Source of the DNA: CBDBJR01 sp965206445 | GTDB taxonomy: Bacteria > Pseudomonadota > Gammaproteobacteria > Arenicellales > Poriferihabitantaceae | Length of the DNA stretch: 64,000 nucleotides | Reading direction: 5' to 3' | Assembly: GCA_965206445.1 (NCBI GenBank) | Contig: CBDBJR010000001.1 | Coordinates: 496,001 to 560,000, forward strand | In this document: positions 63,001 to 64,000 of the stretch, one piece after another | Layout of the letters: every line of letters begins with the position of its first letter | Numbering within the stretch: position 1 is the stretch's first letter | Translations under genes and position numbers: made by a program | Notes under the pieces: generated by a model | The model's database searches: none | The model's input: only the letters and a program-made list of their open reading frames with translations | What the model was told of the DNA's origin: nothing

Positions 63001-64000
63001 GCAGTTGGCGCTGACGGTGGGCCCGGATACGCGCCCGGCGGTCTACGACGGCGGCCGCAGCACCACCACGGTGCTGGTGTTCCGCTACGTGGTGGTCGCC
63101 GGCGACCACGACGCAGACGGCGTGAGCATTGCCGCCGATGCGCTGAGCCTGCCCGCCGGCAGTGCGCTTCGGGACACCGCCACCGATACTATGGATGCGG
63201 TGCTGACGCACCGTGTGACGGTGGCCGCTGACGTCGCCCACCGGGTAGACGGCGTTGCGCCACGGGTCACCGGGCTGGTGCTGACCGCCGGCCCGTATAG
63301 GACCGGTGCGGCGATTACGCTGACGGCGACCTTCAGCGAGCCGGTGACGGTGGCGGTCGGCGGCGGCACGCCGCAAATGGCGCTGACAGTGGGCAGCACG
63401 GCGCGCGCGGCGGTCTACACCGCCGGCAGCGGCACGCCGGCGCTGGTGTTCAGCTATACGGTGGCCGACGACGACAACGATGGCGCTGCGGTCGCGGTGG
63501 CGCTGGACGCCCTGACGGCCAACGGCGGCAGCATCCGCGACGCCGTCGGCATCAATGCGGTGCTGGAGCACAATCCGATTGCCGTGGACGCCGCCAATCG
63601 CGTGGACACCGTGGTGCCGCTGCTGCGCACGGCAACCATCAATGGCGCGCTGCTGGTGCTGACCTACCAGGAGGTGCTCGACACCGACGCGGCGCCGGCG
63701 CCGGCAGACTACACGCTGACACTGGCGGTGGGCGTCGCGCCGACGGTGGACGGCGTGACGATTGACGGGGCGACGGTGACGCTGACGCTGAGTGCGGCGG
63801 TGGCATCGACCGATGCCGTGACGCTGGCGTACACCGCCGGGACGCCGCCGCTGCGCGACCGGGCCGGCAACCCGGCAGCCGATCTCATCGCCCAGGCGGT
63901 AATCAACAACACCTTGTCGTTGCCGCGCATCACCGGCATTGGGTTGACCTCGGAGGCCGGCGATGACTTCTATTATGCGCTGGGCGACCGCATTGCCGCG
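2..64000 (+). CDS. giant multidomain repeat surface protein, internal fragment open at both ends
   Basis: A single reading frame (codons starting at positions congruent to 2 mod 3) runs from the first to the last base, 21,333 codons, with no stop seen and no credible start. Recognisable repeats stay in this frame at every checkpoint from 8 to 63998. Domain order: He_PIG-type Ig repeats; Ig/cadherin alternation; PKD-like; three LRR cassettes; five SD1-SD2-SWM triads; one more LRR cassette; about 94 He_PIG repeats; then the cadherin-LRR-triad series again. All these families are extracellular beta-rich or solenoid folds typical of bacterial adhesins and giant surface proteins. Cysteines are confined mainly to LRR caps, fitting an oxidised exterior. 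The secretion route, anchor, promoter and true length lie outside the window. Role in adhesion, aggregation or host contact is inferred. Bacterial proteins of this size are known but rare. Confidence 0.96.
2221..2570 (+). repeat. recently duplicated adjacent He_PIG repeats with 12-nt microduplication
   Basis: The segment around 2221-2300 recurs almost unchanged 282 nt (94 codons) downstream, at about 2503-2582: the strand 'PTYTLTGPSGDLSALPGL' appears in both. Between them, 2312-2323 is repeated exactly at 2324-2335 (Thr-Gly-Thr-Pro twice), lengthening the SGTPT turn by four residues without breaking the frame. Both look like recent in-frame duplications. Confidence 0.8.
6200..7780 (+). repeat. 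He_PIG sub-block, first copy of a 1.97-kb duplication
   Basis: This stretch of about five and a half He_PIG repeats is repeated at 8165-9748. The offset is 1965 nt at the left edge and 1968 nt from about 6440 on. Identity is highest at 6440-7100 against 8408-9070, where only scattered bases differ. The left edge is the 'EQRF..GVAI' linker, which also occurs near 3002 and near 49760, so the sub-block is present three times in the left mega-unit and once in the right one. Confidence 0.9.
8165..9748 (+). repeat. He_PIG sub-block, second copy of the 1.97-kb duplication
   Basis: Copy of 6200-7780, offset 1965-1968 nt. Landmarks include the 'LVASDLRLS' linker at 9299 (7331 in the first copy) and the 'ENIVGSARY' strand near 9645 (near 7677 in the first). 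Similarity fades after about 9748 at the next repeat's SGTP turn. Frame is preserved throughout. Confidence 0.9.
11594..13720 (+). other. alternating Ig-like (four) and cadherin-type (three) domains, copy 1
   Basis: This begins with 'NRPPQPDGSLAPQTV'. Ig-like domains (about 11594-11881, 12219-12512, 12833-13110, 13445-13720) share 'APQTVTV', 'DV..GFSDPEG..LT' and 'GSVVTITAVAAGTTTVTVVA.DPSD'. They alternate with three domains (about 11882-12225, 12513-12832, 13111-13444) that have the bacterial cadherin pattern 'VFAI...DGQL....PLDFE...YTLTV' and end in 'VNEPP'. The LDFE and (D)VNEPP signatures are known cadherin calcium ligands, so rigidification by Ca2+ is likely. The block separates the He_PIG stalk from the LRR cassettes. 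A second copy lies at 53210-55340. Confidence 0.82.
13721..14020 (+). other. PKD-like beta domain, copy 1
   Basis: About 100 residues starting 'RAPQARIEQAP', with 'VVLNGRLSSDPDGDPI', a following 'RWRV' tryptophan strand and 'GLVVNDGLADSDEVTI' at the end. The SSDPDGD loop, the W strand and the V-x-D-G-x strand are typical of PKD or related Ig-like folds in extracellular proteins. It occurs once per mega-unit, directly before the first LRR cassette; the counterpart lies at about 55340-55620. Confidence 0.6.
14021..15376 (+). other. LRR cassette A: beta domain, capped LRR array, cadherin-like domain
   Basis: First part (about 14021-14344): a roughly 105-residue beta domain with 'LTEAGLFADPPPTVTVTL', 'VSRDSA' and 'TLTLAYDATDV', which I recognise as recurring in this protein but cannot name. 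Second part (about 14345-15085): an LRR N-cap with Cys at 14354 and 14417, six leucine-rich units on the 24-residue plan L..L..L.LS.N.L..LPA..FAG, and a C-cap with Cys at 14993 and 15047 ('HFVC.RADF...TDCL'). Third part (about 15086-15376): 'LTISDGILTPPFDP...YTVAV...VTVTP', the cadherin-like beta-sandwich pattern (PF12733). LRRs normally make concave binding surfaces; the ligand is unknown. Confidence 0.88.
15380..17083 (+). other. LRR cassette B, the largest array (11 units)
   Basis: Same order as cassette A: beta domain at about 15380-15700 (ending before Cys 15713), LRRs to about 16650, then a Cys-containing C-cap and the cadherin-like domain at about 16791-17083. Eleven LRR units are readable against nine in the counterpart at 57155-58100, and the 144-nt offset change between the copies equals exactly two 72-nt units. 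The extra units sit in the near-identical array at 16151-16438. Cysteine caps and the typical-class LRR spacing match the other cassettes. Confidence 0.88.
16151..16438 (+). repeat. 72-nt tandem LRR array, four near-identical units
   Basis: Units begin at 16151, 16223, 16295 and 16367, each coding for 24 residues beginning 'LSALTGLRLDNNRLVTL' and continuing through a P-G-G-G-F-T turn. They differ at only a few bases (Gly/Asp alternation after the turn, Arg/His in one unit). A fifth, more diverged unit starts at 16439. The near-identity contrasts with the diverged flanking LRRs and points to recent expansion. Confidence 0.93.
17084..18715 (+). other. LRR cassette C (10 units)
   Basis: Beta domain about 17084-17440 ('GSLTEAALFADPAPTLTVTL', 'VTGVSRDSAS'), LRR section about 17441-18423 opening with an 'NICTRTAAVRAALL' cap, and a cadherin-like domain about 18424-18715. 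Ten LRR units are readable, against six in the counterpart near 58751-59457. Two runs of near-identical 72-nt units occur at about 17680-17830 ('LSALEDLNLRNNR') and 17900-18040 ('LELQSNRLDALDAG'). The C-cap 'HFVCSRFD...SDCLFIT' carries the usual cysteine pair. Confidence 0.88.
18722..23938 (+). repeat. five tandem SD1-SD2-SWM triads, copy 1
   Basis: Triads start at 18722, 19763, 20807, 21851 and 22886 (period 1035-1044 nt). Each holds domain SD1 ('ITGIALTSDAG...YAIGE.I.ATVTFSEAVTVTG'), domain SD2 ('STGPYA.GE.I.LTVTFSE', starting at about 19088, 20129, 21176, 22220, 23288) and a third domain ('LTYNEALDAS', 'VTLTLSAAV', 'PLRDRAGN', starting at about 19451, 20495, 21536, 22574, 23636). The third domain resembles the SWM repeat family (PF13753) known from giant surface proteins. 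SD1 and SD2 are related to each other and carry a D.D.DGV loop in most copies; I cannot assign a Pfam name to them. Likely an extended, possibly Ca2+-binding rod. Confidence 0.85.
23939..25138 (+). other. LRR cassette D (short array)
   Basis: Beta domain about 23939-24277 ('LTGTLTEAALFAADPVTVSV'), LRR section about 24278-24850 with the 'NICTRTAAVREALLE' N-cap, four or five LRR units and a 'HFVCSRADFAAIA' C-cap, then a cadherin-like domain about 24851-25138 ('ISAGTLNPVFDAGTVDYTV'). Same order as cassettes A-C but placed after the triads. Its counterpart in the second mega-unit would lie just beyond the right edge of the window. Confidence 0.85.
25139..25515 (+). other. lone SD1 domain closing the mega-unit core
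   Basis: One SD1-type domain ('ITAIALTSDAGDDVYAIGE', 'GDHDADGVSIG' loop) not followed by SD2 or SWM. It ends in 'SVDGVVAPTV' and runs directly into a proline stretch. It looks like a truncated sixth triad. Confidence 0.78.
25516..26080 (+). other. Pro-rich boundary with an unusual cysteine pair and divergent He_PIG domain
   Basis: The lone SD1 domain gives way to 'VPPPPAFPAAVGLGVN', then a divergent Ig repeat with 'GFEFDPVNRRLTGSP' and an atypical insert ('NRGYPYFYRARDAVG'). At about 25895-25960 comes 'VCEDGGVPAGDQRCTPPPP', with two cysteines and a second proline run. Cysteine is otherwise almost absent outside LRR caps. It probably acts as a hinge between the LRR/triad core and the next Ig stalk; a local disulfide is plausible. 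Confidence 0.7.
26081..29545 (+). repeat. He_PIG block 2, divergent left portion (about 11 repeats)
   Basis: He_PIG-type repeats with motif centres near 26107, 26747, 27050, 27358, 27629, 27929, 28240, 28539, 28827, 29108 and 29379. One degenerate unit near 26395 lacks the GLTF/SGTP pair and has 'YLVQDSAVEPLYFLRPD' instead. Wording differs from block 1: 'LPAGLRFDP', ATC/TTC-rich strands and, from about 28380, more A/T at third positions and occasional TTA codons. The frame stays open. These repeats have no obvious close copy elsewhere in the window, so this part seems older or less homogenised. Confidence 0.82.
29546..30118 (+). repeat. 573-nt He_PIG pair, first copy
   Basis: A two-repeat unit starting 'NYPNQTWQNSEQVSLTLPA' and containing 'GLTFNPRTGVLSG' and 'GLTFDPTSNTLTGTP'. 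It recurs immediately at 30119 with an offset of 573 nt (191 codons). The two copies agree strongly at the start ('QTWQNSEQVSLTLP') and in the 'TYT.GTPI.PLTLPLPP' linker and diverge between. Confidence 0.87.
30119..30691 (+). repeat. 573-nt He_PIG pair, second copy
   Basis: Direct tandem copy of 29546-30118: 'NYPDQTWQNSEQVSLTLPA', 'GLTFDPLTGVLSG', then 'GLTFDPTSHTLTGTP' and 'SHTVTFTITV'. The length is preserved although many bases differ, so this duplication is older than the 72-nt LRR expansion. Confidence 0.87.
30692..44399 (+). repeat. He_PIG block 2, regular central portion (about 47 repeats)
   Basis: Highly regular He_PIG repeats every 270-330 nt, with centres from about 30822, 31108, 31396, 31664 to about 43975 and 44262. 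Most have 'LPGLTFDP..R.LSGTPT' and 'VTLTYTATD'. Two neighbours (about 32180-32300 and 32462-32582) are nearly identical at a 282-nt offset. A 15-nt microduplication occurs at 34523/34538 (Gly-Arg-Pro-Thr-Ala, then Gly-Arg-Pro-Thr-Arg). One repeat at about 35222-35520 has lost the SGTP turn (see the separate entry). Some repeats carry longer loops, for example 'GPPDADGTPTALAAA' near 39780. No other gene or regulatory site is visible. Confidence 0.87.
35222..35530 (+). other. aberrant He_PIG repeat with a Cys-Pro-Cys motif
   Basis: The repeat begins in an A/T-richer patch (35222-35275, 'NDIRIVPNFEHTELLP'), keeps 'LPPGMRFDPD', but replaces the expected R.LSGTP turn with 'AAILCPCPFVGTVTLTY' (Cys codons at 35402 and 35408). 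The frame is intact on both sides. The CPC could be redox-active, metal-binding or simply a drifted loop; nothing nearby decides this. Confidence 0.7.
44400..46659 (+). repeat. He_PIG block 2, irregular portion (about 7 repeats)
   Basis: He_PIG repeats centred near 44550, 44838, 45133, 45474, 45757, 46041 and 46374. They include A/T-richer stretches (about 44600-44760 and 46170-46620) and atypical turns such as 'GLSFFRDVDRSFDRDRVTG'. An exact-frame 18-nt duplication at 45140-45157/45158-45175 repeats the strand Leu-(Ser/Thr)-Phe-Asp-Pro-Ala. This stretch immediately precedes the start of visible homology to the left edge of the window. Confidence 0.78.
46660..53209 (+). repeat. He_PIG block 2, right portion: mega-repeat copy of 2-11593 (about 23 repeats)
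   Basis: These repeats are collinear with the left edge of the window. The 'ILPPDL' linker at 47171 matches 476 (offset 46695), the 'GLPAGLTFDP' repeat at 48154 matches 1441 (offset 46713), the 'EQRY' linker at 49760 matches 3002 and 8165, and the 'GPRLPQPAAQRFPVG' linker at 51452 matches 9851 (offset 41601). The copy is about 5.16 kb shorter because it holds one version of the sub-block that appears three times at 3002-9748. All the offsets are divisible by three. Confidence 0.87.
53210..55620 (+). other. alternating Ig-like/cadherin domains plus PKD-like domain, copy 2
   Basis: Opens 'NQPPTADGSLAPQTV' (offset 41616 from 11594). Cadherin-type 'PLDFEHT' motifs lie near 53711 and 54321, with a 'VDFE' variant near 54905, and 'VNEPP' ends lie near 53810, 54420 and 55035. 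A PKD-like 'GSSSDPDGDDI' domain follows at about 55340-55620. Offsets to copy 1 stay near 41.60 kb, with small in-frame indels in the cadherin loops. Sequence divergence is moderate: clearly paralogous, not identical. Confidence 0.83.
55622..56818 (+). other. LRR cassette A, copy 2 (shorter array)
   Basis: Beta domain about 55622-55945 ('VGSLTEAELFADPPPTVTV'), LRR section about 55946-56530 starting at the 'NICGRTPALRVAIL' cap, and a cadherin-like domain about 56531-56818. Only four LRR units are readable against six in copy 1, and the offset drops from 41613 before the array to 41442 after it (171 nt). The C-cap 'HFVCSRADVAQI' is retained. Confidence 0.87.
56825..58393 (+). other. LRR cassette B, copy 2 (nine units)
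   Basis: Beta domain about 56825-57154, LRR section about 57155-58100 ('NVCDRTPAVRAAIVAAA' cap, nine LRR units, 'HFVCSRAEFARIQ' C-cap) and a cadherin-like domain about 58101-58393. Two LRR units fewer than copy 1, matching the offset change from 41457 to 41313. It contains its own short run of similar units (about 57420-57610, 'LDADVFAGLSALTTLDLS') at a different place from the expansion in copy 1. Confidence 0.87.
58397..59752 (+). other. LRR cassette C, copy 2 (six units)
   Basis: Beta domain about 58397-58750, almost identical to copy 1 over about 58400-58760. LRR section about 58751-59457 with six units (ten in copy 1), then the cadherin-like domain about 59458-59752. The offset changes from 41313 to 41034, i.e. 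four 72-nt units lost or never gained, less 9 nt added in the C-cap region ('DFVFNIDPNVRAAHF'). Confidence 0.87.
59756..64000 (+). repeat. SD1-SD2-SWM triads, copy 2 (four complete, fifth cut by window end)
   Basis: Triads start at 59756, 60797, 61841, 62885 and 63923, at offset 41034 from copy 1 for the first four and 41037 for the fifth. Order and spacing are unchanged. Similarity is patchy: the second triad and the preceding SWM domain (about 60484-61840), and the region from about 63267 to the window end, are nearly identical to copy 1, while the third triad is visibly more diverged. The frame continues through base 64000 inside an SD1 domain. Confidence 0.88.

Noticed and set aside
1..64000. 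RTX-type (GGxGxDxxx) calcium repeats or a type I secretion C-terminus
   Set aside because: I looked for nonapeptide RTX runs and saw none; secretion signals would lie outside the window.
1..64000. tRNA, rRNA, insertion sequence, promoter, riboswitch or terminator
   Set aside because: No intergenic space exists in the window, and nothing resembling a transposase, inverted terminal repeats or structural RNA was seen interrupting the frame.
1..64000. Polyketide or non-ribosomal peptide synthetase as an explanation for a giant gene
   Set aside because: No ketosynthase, adenylation, condensation or carrier motifs; the repeats are Ig, cadherin, LRR and SWM types.

Overview
All 64 kb lie inside one protein-coding frame on the + strand. 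Codons begin at every position congruent to 2 modulo 3 (first full codon at 2, last at 63998-64000). I read the frame at about 60 checkpoints and saw no stop codon. There is no plausible start, ribosome-binding site, terminator or second gene. The window is therefore an internal fragment of at least 21,333 codons, open at both ends, of a giant repetitive extracellular protein. DNA is very GC-rich (Leu mostly CTG, G/C third positions) and intronless, so a high-GC bacterium is implied. The phylum cannot be fixed from the sequence; a surface-exposed giant adhesin or filament protein is the natural reading, but no signal peptide, secretion domain or anchor is in view.

Layout. (1) 2-11593: about 41 putative-Ig (He_PIG-type) repeats of about 94 residues each. 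(2) 11594-14020: Ig-like domains alternating with three cadherin-type domains, then a PKD-like domain. (3) 14021-18715: three cassettes, each an unnamed beta domain, a cysteine-capped leucine-rich repeat (LRR) array and a cadherin-like beta-sandwich. (4) 18722-23938: five tandem triads of about 1.04 kb, each two 'VTFSE' domains with Asp-rich loops plus one SWM-type domain. (5) 23939-25515: a fourth LRR cassette and a lone 'VTFSE' domain. (6) 25516-53209: a Pro-rich, Cys-containing boundary, then about 94 more He_PIG-type repeats. (7) 53210-64000: blocks 2-4 again, in the same order, cut by the window end inside the fifth triad.

The large-scale structure is a diverged mega-repeat. Sequence from about 46.7 kb onward is a second copy of the left part of the window, at an offset that falls in steps from about 46.7 to 41.0 kb. 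Every offset I measured is a multiple of three. The steps come mostly from a changed number of He_PIG repeats and of LRR units, while some stretches, such as 19.45-20.8 against 60.5-61.8 kb, are nearly identical. The protein therefore seems to evolve by in-frame expansion, contraction and patchy homogenisation at several scales: codon microduplications, 72-nt LRR units, about 282-nt Ig units, 0.57 and 1.97 kb blocks, and a mega-unit of more than 40 kb.

Family names (He_PIG, cadherin, PKD, LRR, cadherin-like, SWM) are from motif recognition by eye, not from searches. Repeat counts are hand counts. Function as adhesin, filament or recognition surface is inference.
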